DNA of 15,393 nt, from the NCBI GenBank assembly GCA_036524775.1, contig DATDBO010000032.1, forward strand, positions 1-15,393, written 5' to 3'. Shown in pieces: positions 1 to 6,518 of this stretch. The stretch's first letter is position 1; every line of letters begins with the position of its first letter. The position numbers were made by a program, and so were the translations under genes. Source of the stretch: VRUE01 sp036524775 (GTDB taxonomy: Bacteria; Actinomycetota; Thermoleophilia; Solirubrobacterales; 70-9). A model generated the notes under the pieces. That model was given only the letters and a program-made list of their open reading frames with translations, did no database searches and had not been told where the DNA came from.

Positions 1-1080
1 CCCGCCCAGCGAGGCGACGGCGCGGGCGCGGATCCGTTCGCCGACGTACTCGGCGGGCAGCCGGCCGACCGGACCGACGAGTCCCTTGGTCAGCAGCAGG
101 ACCGAGGAGCGGTCGCTGACCCGGTCGGCGATCGCTCCGACGGCCTGGGGCAGCGATCCCGAGGGGATCGCCAGGCAGACCAGGTCGAGCCCGGCCAGCT
201 CGATCTCCGCGGCGGGACGGACGAGCAGCGACGCGGGCAGCTCGACGCCCTCCAGGTAGCGGCTGTTCTCGCCCGCCGCGAGCAGCTCATTCGCCTGCTC
301 GACGGTGCGGGCGCCGAGCTGCACCTCGAGCCCACCGCGGGCGAGCAGGACGGCGACCGCGGTGCCCCAGCTGCCGGCGCCGATCACGGCGGCGCGGCGC
401 ATCGGCGGCAGGCCGCCCATCTCTTCCCACTGCAGGAGCACGTTCGGCCAGATCCGCGCCGTCACCGACTCGGCCAACGGCGGCGAAGGCTCGTCGACCG
501 TGGGGAAGGTCATCGCCTTGCCGAGCCGCACGCGCACCTGGCGCGGCCGCAGGCGCCAACCGCGGCGCACGTGCTCGCTGCCGAAGACGGCGGTCGGCAC
601 GACCGGGGCGCCGGTCTGCAGCGCCAGCCTGCCTACGCCGCGCTTGGGGTCGGCGAGGGTGCCGCGGCGGATCCGGGTCCCCTCGGGAAAGATGCAGACG
701 GTGCCGCCGCGTTCGATCGCCAGGCGGGCGGTCTGCATCGCCTCCTCGTCGGAGTCACCGCGGCGGATCGGGAAGGCGCCAAGACGCGAGAGCAGCCAGC
801 CCTGCCAACGGCGCTCGAACAGCTCGACCTTGGCGACGTAGTTCATCGGCCGCCGCCAGGGCAGCGCCGCACCGATCGCGAAGGGGTCGAGGAAGCTGCG
901 GTGGTTGGCGGCGACGATCAGCCCGCCGTCGACGCGGCCGTACTCGCGGCCGGTGCGGGCGAGGCGAAGGTAGACGAGGAGGAACGGCGTCACGGCGAGC
1001 CTGGCCAACAGGTAGAGGGGCCAGTTGACGCTGTGGGCGCGCGTGTATGCGTGGTAGCGCTGAAGGCGCTCGGGGGTCAC
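1..1080 (-). CDS. PlsC-GpsA fusion: acylglycerophosphate acyltransferase joined to glycerol-3-phosphate dehydrogenase (3' end cut by window)
   Basis: A single open frame runs from GTG at 1080 through the left edge with no stop. Residues 1-220 form a PlsC-type acyltransferase with the NHxxxxD motif at 59-65 (NHRSFLD) and FPEGTR at 131-136. The frame passes straight into GpsA at residue 221 (ATG at 420) or 227 (ATG at 402), with the Rossmann motif GAGSWGTA, then NSRYLEGVELP and LLTKGL; about 140 residues of GpsA are visible. GpsA reduces dihydroxyacetone phosphate to glycerol-3-phosphate, and PlsC acylates lysophosphatidate to phosphatidate, so both serve membrane phospholipid synthesis. The start lies 30 nt after the upstream dehydrogenase stop and has no clear Shine-Dalgarno. 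A GGGAAGAG directly before ATG 420 could allow some internal initiation of free GpsA. Domain calls are secure; that one polypeptide is made is inferred from the open frame. Confidence 0.9.
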   Translation of the reverse strand, partial: MTPERLQRYHAYTRAHSVNWPLYLLARLAVTPFLLVYLRLARTGREYGRVDGGLIVAANHRSFLDPFAIGAALPWRRPMNYVAKVELFERRWQGWLLSRLGAFPIRRGDSDEEAMQTARLAIERGGTVCIFPEGTRIRRGTLADPKRGVGRLALQTGAPVVPTAVFGSEHVRRGWRLRPRQVRVRLGKAMTFPTVDEPSPPLAESVTARIWPNVLLQWEEMGGLPPMRRAAVIGAGSWGTAVAVLLARGGLEVQLGARTVEQANELLAAGENSRYLEGVELPASLLVRPAAEIELAGLDLVCLAIPSGSLPQAVGAIADRVSDRSSVLLLTKGLVGPVGRLPAEYVGERIRARAVASLGG

Positions 1081-1110
1081 GCAAAGCGCTACACGAAGCC
1101 GCCGGAGCGG

Positions 1111-2115
1111 TTACCAGGAGCGCTCGATCAGGTCGCGCAGCTCGCCGCCCGTCGGGGGCTCCGGCGTGAACGCCAGCTCGGGGCGCTGGAGCATCGCTTC
1201 GACCGCCCGGTCGAGCCCTTCGCGGTCGGCGCCCAGCGCGCCGAGGCCGGCCGGGTTGCCGCCCAGCTCGAGGATGCGAGGTTCGATTCGATCGGGGTCG
1301 GTGCCGATCGCCTCGGCCAGGGCCGCGAGCTGCTCCGGGGCGCGGGGGACCATGAAGGCCATCGCACGGGGGAGGATCGCGGCGTTGGTCTCGGCGTGGG
1401 GCGTGCCACAGAGGCGAACCAGGGTCTGGCAGATGACGTGGTGGATGCCGAAGGCGGCGGAGTCGATCGCGTAAGCGCAGAGCAGCGAGCCCTCGGCGAG
1501 GGCGGCGCGGTTGCGCGCATCCCGTGCTTCGTCCAGAGAGGCGGCGATCAAAGCGGCGCCGCGCAGCGCGGTCATCTCCGAGACCGGGTTGGCCAAGGGC
1601 GTGTAGAGCGAGTCGGCGCCGTGGGCGAGGCTGTTCATCGCGCCGGCGCGCAGCGCCGGCTCGGGCAGGCTGGTCATCGCCTGCGGGTCGGCAATCGCCA
1701 GGGCGGGGCGCACCATCGCGCGTACGCGCGACTCGGCCGCGGCCGGGAGGCGGTGGAAGCCGGTGATCTCGGCGCCGGAGAGCGTCGTCGGGATCGCCGC
1801 GACGCGGGCGCCGCTAACCGCGGCGACCGCCTTGGCGGTGTCGATGACGCGGCCGCCGCCGAGGGCGACGAGCTGTGGCGCCCGCGCTCGCTCCAGCAGC
1901 GCCGCGGCAGCCTCGGGGACCTGTCCGGCGGGAACGGCGTGCACGGCTCGCGCCGCGGCCTCGAGCTCGGGCGCGCCGGGCAGGGCGCGCGGCGTCGTCA
2001 ACAACTCGAACTCGCCGAAGCCCTGCTCGCGCAGGAGGTACGGCGAGTCGGCGACGCCGTCGCGGCGGAGCACCACGACCCGCCCGGCGTCCCTCCAGAC
2101 GAAGCCCCCGCTCAC
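1111..2115 (-). CDS. Maleylacetate reductase-like (iron-type alcohol dehydrogenase superfamily) protein
   Basis: A 334-residue protein of the Fe-ADH/dehydroquinate synthase-like fold. The nucleotide-binding GGGRVIDTAK is at 86-95, PTTLSGAE at 109-116, NSLAHGAD at 161-168, an HH pair at 225-226 and PHAET at 239-243. This motif series resembles maleylacetate reductases (LinF, MacA type), which reduce maleylacetate to 3-oxoadipate with NAD(P)H in the lower part of hydroquinone and chloroaromatic breakdown. The GTG start (2113-2115) overlaps the TGA of the upstream dioxygenase by 4 nt, so translation is probably coupled, and there is no independent Shine-Dalgarno. Pairing with a VOC ring-cleaving dioxygenase supports the reductase reading. 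The exact substrate is inferred; it could be another Fe-ADH family member. Confidence 0.82.
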   Translation of the reverse strand: MSGGFVWRDAGRVVVLRRDGVADSPYLLREQGFGEFELLTTPRALPGAPELEAAARAVHAVPAGQVPEAAAALLERARAPQLVALGGGRVIDTAKAVAAVSGARVAAIPTTLSGAEITGFHRLPAAAESRVRAMVRPALAIADPQAMTSLPEPALRAGAMNSLAHGADSLYTPLANPVSEMTALRGAALIAASLDEARDARNRAALAEGSLLCAYAIDSAAFGIHHVICQTLVRLCGTPHAETNAAILPRAMAFMVPRAPEQLAALAEAIGTDPDRIEPRILELGGNPAGLGALGADREGLDRAVEAMLQRPELAFTPEPPTGGELRDLIERSW

Positions 2116-3035
2116 CCGGTCTGGTGCTGGGCGGCGCGCGGGTTGACGATCGGCTTCAGGTTCGGTTCGACCTCGGCCCGCAGGTGCTCGTAGTCGGGCG
2201 GCAGCGAGAGCTTCTCGCCGAGGTGCTCGAGCGGCTCGTCGACGGTGAAGCCCGGGCCCAGCGTGGCGATCTCGAAGAGCACGCCGCTCGGCTCGCGGAA
2301 GTAGATCGAGCGGAAGTAGAAGCGATCGATCAGCGGGGTCGGCTGGGCGCCGCCCGCGATCGCCCGCTCACGCCAGGCCTCGTGGTTCTCGACGGTCGAC
2401 GCCCAGGCGACGTGGTGGACGCTGCCCGCGCCCTGGCGCGAGGGCTCCTCGGGCGGGTCGTCGTAGAGGTAGAGGCCGCCGCGCTGCTCGCCGCGCGCCT
2501 CCCAGCCTCCCTGCACCCGCTCGAGCTCGAGCGTCTCCAGCAGGCGGCTGCTCGCCTCGGGCGCCGAGGCATAGGCGCAGACGGCGTGAAAGCCCTGCAG
2601 CGCCAGCTCGGCGGGCACCTCGGGGTGGTTGGCGCTGAGCGGCTCGTCGCTCACGTCGACCACCGCCAGCTCGTGGTCGAGCCCCTCGGGGTCAGAGAAG
2701 CGCAGGCTCGAGCCGGCCCGCTGGGTCTCGACGCCGGCGGCGCCGAGCCGCTCGTCCCAGAAGTCGAGCGCCGCGTGCGAGCCGACTCGCCAGACGATGC
2801 GGTGGACGTCGCCGGCGCCGGCCCGCCCGTCGGGCACGCCGGGGAACTCGAAGAAGGTCAAATCGGAGCCGGCGCTGCCCTTCTCGTCGGCGAAGAAGAG
2901 GTGGTAGACGGTCGGGTTGTCCTGGTTGACCGTCTTCTTGACCAGGCGCAGGCCGAGCACCCCCACGTAGAAGTCGACGTTCTTCTGCGCGTCGGCCGTG
3001 ATCGCCGTGATGTGGTGGATCCCTTCCAGCTTCAC
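2112..3035 (-). CDS. Ring-cleaving dioxygenase of the VOC/glyoxalase superfamily (MhqO/LinE-like)
   Basis: A two-module vicinal-oxygen-chelate protein of 307 residues from the chosen start. The N-terminal module opens with GIHHITAITADAQKNVDFY, the usual opening of MhqO-type hydroquinone dioxygenases; the C-terminal module has VHHVAW and ends with VLFEIATLGPGF. The His of HHITA, the His of VHHVA and the Glu of FEIAT are the expected Fe(II) ligands of extradiol cleavage. The start is taken as GTG 3035 (MKLEGIHHITA), which fits the family N-terminus; ATG 3053 would add six residues. It is the first gene of an operon with the maleylacetate reductase-like gene, which fits cleavage of a hydroquinone-type ring followed by reduction of the product. 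Substrate is inferred. An antisense open frame continuing to about 4340 lies over the divergent membrane gene and is not coding. Confidence 0.85.
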   Translation of the reverse strand: MKLEGIHHITAITADAQKNVDFYVGVLGLRLVKKTVNQDNPTVYHLFFADEKGSAGSDLTFFEFPGVPDGRAGAGDVHRIVWRVGSHAALDFWDERLGAAGVETQRAGSSLRFSDPEGLDHELAVVDVSDEPLSANHPEVPAELALQGFHAVCAYASAPEASSRLLETLELERVQGGWEARGEQRGGLYLYDDPPEEPSRQGAGSVHHVAWASTVENHEAWRERAIAGGAQPTPLIDRFYFRSIYFREPSGVLFEIATLGPGFTVDEPLEHLGEKLSLPPDYEHLRAEVEPNLKPIVNPRAAQHQTG

Positions 3036-3045
3036 CGTAGTCACG

Positions 3046-3053
3046 TATAGCAT
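3046..3053. promoter_or_regulatory. Shared -10 region of a divergent gene pair (leaderless on the plus strand)
   Basis: Only 24 bp separate GTG 3035 (minus) from GTG 3060 (plus). Reading rightwards, TAGCAT (3048-3053) fits TANNNT and stands exactly 6 nt before GTG 3060, the usual spacing for leaderless actinobacterial transcripts. Reading leftwards, TATACG (3049-3044) stands 8 nt before GTG 3035. The near-symmetrical TATA core could serve both directions. No convincing -35 was seen. Confidence 0.5.
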
Positions 3054-3059
3054 CCCTGA

Positions 3060-4412
3060 GTGATGAGCCGCGCACGTCGACGAACGGTCAAGGGCCTCGT
3101 GGTGCTCGGCTCGGTGCTCGCCTTCCTCAGTGTCTTCGCGATCTGGACCGAGCGCCAGGCGCTCAACACCGACGACTGGGTCCAGACCAGCGGGCGGATG
3201 ATCGAGGACGAGAAGATCCGCGCGGCGGTCGGCGAGTACCTGGTCGAACAGCTCTACGACAACGTCGACGTCGAAAAAGAACTCGAGGACGTCCTGCCCG
3301 GCGACCTGAAGGAACTCGCCGGCCCGGCCTCCGGCGGGCTGCGCCAGGTGGCCGGGACCGGTGCCGAACAGGTGCTGCAGAGTGCCACCGCGCAGGACCT
3401 CTGGAAGGACGCCAACCGGGCAGCGCACGAACAGCTGCTGGCCGTGCTGGAAGACAAGAAAGAGGCGGTCTCCACGGAAGAAGGCGAGGTCACCCTCAAC
3501 CTCGGCGGCCTCGTCACCAACCTCGCCGACCAGGTCGGGATCGGCGCCCAGCTGGCCGACAAACTGCCGCCCGACGCGGCCCAGGTGACGATCCTGCGCT
3601 CGGACGAGCTGAAGACCGCGCAGGACATCGCCGCGGGGATCAAAGGGCTGGCGCTGGTGCTCACCCTGCTGACCCTGATCTGCTTCGGCGTGGCGATCTA
3701 CCTCTCGCGCGACGGGCGCTGGGTGACGGTGCTCTTCTGCGGGGTCGGCCTGGTCGCCGCGGGCTTCGCCGTGATCGTCGCCCGCGAGGTCGCCGGCGGG
3801 ATCGTCGTCGACCAGCTGGTCAAGGAAGAAAGCGTCAAGCCGGCCGCCGAATCGGCCTGGACGATCGGCACCTCGCTGATGGTCAGCATCGCGACGACGG
3901 TGATCGTCTTCGGCGTGCTCTTCGGCATCGCCGGGTGGCTCGGCTCGCCGACCGGCTCGGCGCGCGGCACCCGCCGCTTCTCGGCGCCCTTCCTGCGCGA
4001 CTACGCGGCCTACGTCTACGCCGGCCTGGCGGTCCTCGTCTGCCTCTGGTTCGTCTCCGCGTCGGTGCAGAACCTGCGCTCCTTCCTGACCGCGCTGATC
4101 GTCGCCGGCTTCGTCGCCTTCGGCATCCACGAGCTGCGCAAGCAGACCGCCGAGGAATTCCCCGACGCCGATGTCGGCGACTACTTCGGCGGTGCGAAGA
4201 ACCGCGTCGTCGGCGCGGTGAAGAGCGCCAACATCGGCGAGCGGGTGGGAGAGCAGGCCTCGAAGCTGCGTCGACCCGGCGGGGACGGCGACGAGGAGGA
4301 GGGGCGCTTGCGCCGGCTCGAACGCCTGGCCGAGCTGCACGAGAAGGGCGTCCTCAGCGACGAGGAGCTCGCCGCCGAGAAGGCCCGCGTCCTAGGTAAC
4401 GGCGACGCTTGA
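3060..4412 (+). CDS. Six-helix membrane protein with C-terminal SHOCT domain
   Basis: A 450-residue protein of unrecognised function. TM1 is at about 12-28 after a basic N-terminus (RARRRTVKGL). A hydrophilic domain with many acidic residues follows (about 30-192), presumably outside the membrane, then five more helices at about 195-215, 221-241, 270-294, 315-334 and 339-356. The C-terminal tail is charged and ends with RLRRLERLAELHEKGVLSDE followed by ELAAEKARVL, a clear SHOCT domain, a short module often found at the ends of membrane or multimeric proteins. Start is GTG 3060, leaderless by the TAGCAT box; ATG 3063 is one codon later. Its last codons and stop form the left copy of the 14-bp direct repeat also found at 6785. 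Confidence 0.85.
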   Translation: MMSRARRRTVKGLVVLGSVLAFLSVFAIWTERQALNTDDWVQTSGRMIEDEKIRAAVGEYLVEQLYDNVDVEKELEDVLPGDLKELAGPASGGLRQVAGTGAEQVLQSATAQDLWKDANRAAHEQLLAVLEDKKEAVSTEEGEVTLNLGGLVTNLADQVGIGAQLADKLPPDAAQVTILRSDELKTAQDIAAGIKGLALVLTLLTLICFGVAIYLSRDGRWVTVLFCGVGLVAAGFAVIVAREVAGGIVVDQLVKEESVKPAAESAWTIGTSLMVSIATTVIVFGVLFGIAGWLGSPTGSARGTRRFSAPFLRDYAAYVYAGLAVLVCLWFVSASVQNLRSFLTALIVAGFVAFGIHELRKQTAEEFPDADVGDYFGGAKNRVVGAVKSANIGERVGEQASKLRRPGGDGDEEEGRLRRLERLAELHEKGVLSDEELAAEKARVLGNGDA

Positions 4413-4413
4413 G
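4400..4413 (+). repeat. Left copy of 14-bp direct repeat (possible attachment-site scar)
   Basis: CGGCGACGCTTGAG occurs here, covering the last codons and TGA of the membrane protein gene, and again at 6785-6798 just outside the 3' end of tRNA-Thr. The two copies bracket a lower-GC segment with regulator genes. No integrase lies between them, so the attachment-site reading is inference. Confidence 0.5.
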
Positions 4414-4419
4414 CGGAAG

Positions 4420-4485
4420 GGGCAGGGCAAGCCCGGTGGCTGAGCTACCCGCCCCTCCCGTCGTTTCGTCAGCAGCGGAAACGAC
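4420..4485 (+). terminator. Pair of stem-loops downstream of the membrane protein gene
   Basis: Two hairpins follow the stop codon closely. GGGGCAGG (4420-4427) pairs with CCCGCCCC (4448-4455) with one mismatch on this strand; on the other strand the mismatch becomes a G-U pair. GTCGTTTC (4460-4467) pairs perfectly with GAAACGAC (4478-4485) over a 10-nt loop. There is no T-run, as is common in high-GC genomes. The minus-strand form of the first hairpin contains TAGCTCAG, reminiscent of a tRNA D-arm. Confidence 0.4.
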
Positions 4486-4508
4486 TGCTCCTCGGCGATC
4501 ATGGGAGT

Positions 4509-4524
4509 GAATCCCCAAGGATTC
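4509..4524 (-). terminator. Small stem-loop downstream of the tandem winged-helix gene
   Basis: GAATCC (4509-4514) and GGATTC (4519-4524) form a perfect 6-bp stem with a 4-nt loop, about 80 nt past the TAA of the minus-strand regulator gene. No T-run follows. Together with the hairpins at 4420-4485 it separates the two convergent transcripts. Confidence 0.25.
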
Positions 4525-4605
4525 CCGCAGAGTTTCCAGCCAGCCTTGACCCTAAGCGTTCAGGGCAGCGAGTTCACTTCACGCACCCACTAACAATCTC
4601 GGACA

Positions 4606-5856
4606 TTAGGGCTCCTTGATCGGCATCGGCGTTTCAAACGCCCCGAGCGCGGCCACCATGGCAATCGGCGTCTCGCCGGATTTCCTCATGCGGGCTCGGA
4701 CCAGATCCTCCTCCTTGCGGATCAGGGCGAGTAGTTGTCCCAGGGACCCGATCACGTTCTCCCATCCCTGCTGATCCAGGCTAAGAATGGGCAACGCCAA
4801 GCACAAGTCATCGCGGCGATTCAGAGTGCCCGTCGCCGCCGCATCCTTGGCCCATTTTGAGAGCTGCACGAAGGTCTTCCAATCGGCGGCGCTGGCGAGG
4901 GCGTCCGGCACGTTCGCCCACGGGCCCCGTTTGTCTTCGTCATAGAACGCTGGTCCAGTCGCCCGGTAGAACTTCTCGACCGCTCCCCTGCGTCTCCCCC
5001 CGGTTTCGCAGCCCACCATCCGCAGCCAACCAAAATCCACCAATTTTTTGAACCGACGACGGATGGCGTTCCTGTCCAGGTCAAACCGTTTGCCGAACTT
5101 TGCGTGGAACAACGGAACACTCGCCTCGCCACGGTTTGCCTCGTCAATGATCTGCATGCAGACCTCGTCCTCAAAGACTTTCGACACCCGCACCGGAAAC
5201 GGGATCATCAGTTCCTCGCCCCCAGCCAGCACCGGCCCGACTTGCTGTTCGTCATGGATCGGCGATTCGAACGCCAACAGCAAGGTGCCGACGCGAAACA
5301 GCTCCTCCCCGGTGTGAAACACCCAGCGCTGGGCGTCCTCCTGCTCCTCGTACTGCCAAGCGAACTCATGCACCATCGTTTCGGCCACACGCAGGTAGCC
5401 AACCTGATCCAACAAAAGTCGTGAGCCGGTGAGATGGCTGCCGGGCCGGACCTGGAAAGTCAGTGCTTCCATCGGCCTGCGTAGCTGTTCGGCAATCTCC
5501 TCGAAGGCATTCCAACTGAACGCAGCGCGGATCGAGTACGGCAGCACGGTCCAGGTGTCGCGGTCGCAAAAAGCCAGGTCGGTCGCCCGATAGATCGTCT
5601 CGGTTGCGCCTCGGCGCGCACCCCCCGGTCCTTCGTTTCGCACGTTACGCAGCCAGCCAGTCTTTCTGAGCCGTTCAAAGTGCTGGGCCACACGGGCAAC
5701 CGAGCCGCCGCCGAACTCCTCGTAGAACTGCTTCGGGCTCATTTCCCGCTGGTAGAGCTCGGTGACGATCTTCAACCGAATGGGCACAGCGAAGACCACG
5801 GCCAGCCGCCGCAGGTGTTCCACTCGCTTCCTGGTACCGACCCAGACTCTGCCCAC
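4606..5856 (-). CDS. Tandem-duplicated winged-helix (ArsR-like) regulator
   Basis: A 416-residue protein built from two copies of one unit of about 200 residues. Each unit has a winged helix followed by a helical tail. Unit 1 has RLKIVTELYQREMS, then GWLRNVRN, GGARRGATETIYRAT and LAFCDRD, ending near LLLAFESP. Unit 2 has VCMQIIDEANRGEAS, then GWLRMVGCE, GGRRRGAVEKFYRAT and PAFYDED, ending near ALGAFETP. The GWLR, RRGA and YRAT blocks recur in the same order. This suggests a DNA-binding protein acting as a pseudo-dimer; target and ligand are unknown. GTG 5856 is preceded by GGGAAGG with 5-nt spacing, so this gene uses a Shine-Dalgarno. GC content is visibly lower than in the flanking genes (AT runs near 5041-5050), suggesting transfer. 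Confidence 0.8.
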   Translation of the reverse strand: MGRVWVGTRKRVEHLRRLAVVFAVPIRLKIVTELYQREMSPKQFYEEFGGGSVARVAQHFERLRKTGWLRNVRNEGPGGARRGATETIYRATDLAFCDRDTWTVLPYSIRAAFSWNAFEEIAEQLRRPMEALTFQVRPGSHLTGSRLLLDQVGYLRVAETMVHEFAWQYEEQEDAQRWVFHTGEELFRVGTLLLAFESPIHDEQQVGPVLAGGEELMIPFPVRVSKVFEDEVCMQIIDEANRGEASVPLFHAKFGKRFDLDRNAIRRRFKKLVDFGWLRMVGCETGGRRRGAVEKFYRATGPAFYDEDKRGPWANVPDALASAADWKTFVQLSKWAKDAAATGTLNRRDDLCLALPILSLDQQGWENVIGSLGQLLALIRKEEDLVRARMRKSGETPIAMVAALGAFETPMPIKEP

Positions 5857-5901
5857 TGTGACCTTCCCTGACTGCTCTCGATTACGCCGAGCGCCGCGCG
5901 T

Positions 5902-5970
5902 CTAGGGCGATTTCCAGACAGGAACGCTCTAGTCCCAAATCATTTCCTTAGCTAGATTTGAACGGGAAAT
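5902..5970. promoter_or_regulatory. AT-rich divergent regulatory region with inverted repeats
   Basis: Between the divergent regulator gene and the small ORF lies an unusually AT-rich stretch. ATTTCC (5942-5947) and GGAAAT (5965-5970) form an inverted repeat around TTAGCTAGATTTGAAC. An imperfect pair CTAGGGCG/CGCTCTAG lies at about 5902-5932. TAGATT (5953-5958) fits a plus-strand -10 box. These are candidate operator and promoter elements, read by eye only. Confidence 0.35.
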
Positions 5971-5976
5971 TTTTAG

Positions 5977-5999
5977 CAATCACAGGAGGGGGGTGATTG
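5977..5999 (+). promoter_or_regulatory. Hairpin presenting a Shine-Dalgarno in its loop
   Basis: CAATCAC (5977-5983) pairs perfectly with GTGATTG (5993-5999), leaving the 9-nt loop AGGAGGGGG, which contains a full AGGAGG. ATG 6002 begins two nucleotides after the stem. Presenting the ribosome-binding site in a loop could favour loading or be a target for an RNA-binding regulator; either reading is inference. Confidence 0.5.
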
Positions 6000-6001
6000 G
6001 A

Positions 6002-6061
6002 ATGAAGATCGCAGCCACGAAGCCGGCCGCGCCGACCGTGTCCATCCTCAAGGTCGGCTGA
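6002..6061 (+). CDS. Putative 19-residue peptide
   Basis: ATG 6002 to TGA 6061 encodes MKIAATKPAAPTVSILKVG. The ORF is far below usual annotation cut-offs, but it has the strongest Shine-Dalgarno in the window (AGGAGG at 5984-5989, in a hairpin loop) and a long stem-loop follows within about 12 nt. The peptide carries three lysines, no acidic residues and no cysteine, with a hydrophobic C-terminal half. Role unknown. It could be a signalling or modified peptide, a leader peptide for attenuation of the downstream small regulators, or untranslated sequence in a structured RNA. It lies between the tandem winged-helix regulator gene (divergent) and two small winged-helix genes (same direction). 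Confidence 0.5.
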   Translation: MKIAATKPAAPTVSILKVG

Positions 6062-6072
6062 TTAGCCATAAA

Positions 6073-6125
6073 GACGGCGGCGCACCGGACTTCCAAAGTC
6101 TCCGGAGGTCCGGTGCCGCTCCGTC
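6073..6125 (+). terminator. Long stem-loop after the small ORF (terminator or attenuator)
   Basis: GCACCGGAC (6082-6090) pairs perfectly with GTCCGGTGC (6108-6116). The stem continues inwards through TTCC/GGAG with one wobble, giving 13 bp and a 9-nt loop. Outwards, GACGG (6073-6077) also pairs with CCGTC (6121-6125) across a small internal loop. No T-run follows. It may end the small-ORF transcript or govern read-through into the genes starting at 6231. Confidence 0.55.
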
Positions 6126-6195
6126 ACGCCGTCCACGCAATGCAGACTACGGATTGCGCAAGCAACACCGATTCCTAGCGGAGATACGAAATGAT

Positions 6196-6228
6196 CGGGA
6201 CGGCCCAACGGACCTAGCCTCCGTCCCG
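6196..6228 (+). promoter_or_regulatory. Palindromic operator candidate before the first small winged-helix gene
   Basis: CGGGACGG (6196-6203) and CCGTCCCG (6221-6228) form a perfect 8-bp inverted repeat with a 17-nt spacer, ending 2 nt before ATG 6231. TAGCCT (6215-6220), a TANNNT-type -10 candidate, lies between the arms. This layout suits autoregulation by a dimeric winged-helix protein, or a leader hairpin limiting translation. Confidence 0.45.
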
Positions 6229-6230
6229 CG

Positions 6231-6518
6231 ATGCCGGGAGACGAAGAGCAGGCCGACGATTTCTACTGGGACGGGGCGGCGGCGCGTGTTCTCCATCCGG
6301 TGCGAGTGGAGATCATCGAAGCTATGCGGTGGATAGATCGGCCGCTGTCGGCGATCGACCTCGTGTACGTGTTCGAGGGTAAGCAGCTGGGATTGTGGAT
6401 CGAACATCACCTTCGATGCCTGGTCAAACTCCGTATCGCGGTGGAGGAGAACGACGGGCAGGGAACAGGCGACCCGACGACGCAACCCCTCTACCGCTTG
6501 AACCGACCGGGTACATGA
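6231..6518 (+). CDS. Small ArsR-like winged-helix protein
   Basis: A 95-residue protein consisting almost wholly of one winged-helix domain. RVLHPVRVEIIEAM is the ArsR-type first helix, RPLSAIDLVYVFE precedes the recognition-helix region GLWIEHHLRCLVKLRI, and the wing ends with QPLYRL. No metal-binding cysteine pair is seen, so a metal-sensing role is not supported. ATG 6231 has no Shine-Dalgarno; a possible -10 box TAGCCT lies 10 nt upstream inside a palindrome. Its TGA overlaps the next ATG by 4 nt. The fold resembles each unit of the 416-residue regulator encoded divergently in the same segment, suggesting related regulators. DNA target unknown. Confidence 0.7.
   Translation: MPGDEEQADDFYWDGAAARVLHPVRVEIIEAMRWIDRPLSAIDLVYVFEGKQLGLWIEHHLRCLVKLRIAVEENDGQGTGDPTTQPLYRLNRPGT

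Noticed and set aside
571..2193. Long plus-strand open frame of 540 codons
   Set aside because: It lies opposite clear PlsC and maleylacetate reductase motifs, and its translation is low-complexity Gly/Ala/Arg-rich with no family signature, as expected from antisense in GC-rich DNA.
3054..4340. Upstream extension of the dioxygenase frame to a 742-codon protein
   Set aside because: The extension is antisense to the membrane protein gene and has no recognisable domain; the family N-terminus begins at GTG 3035.
4420..4455. tRNA-like sequence on the minus strand (TAGCTCAG with pairing ends)
   Set aside because: Only an acceptor-like stem and D-arm-like hairpin can be drawn; there is no anticodon arm or TTC arm, so it is treated as a hairpin or at most a remnant.
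6147..6485. Minus-strand 112-codon open frame
   Set aside because: It lies opposite the winged-helix gene and its palindromic control region; the translation shows no domain and no ribosome-binding site.
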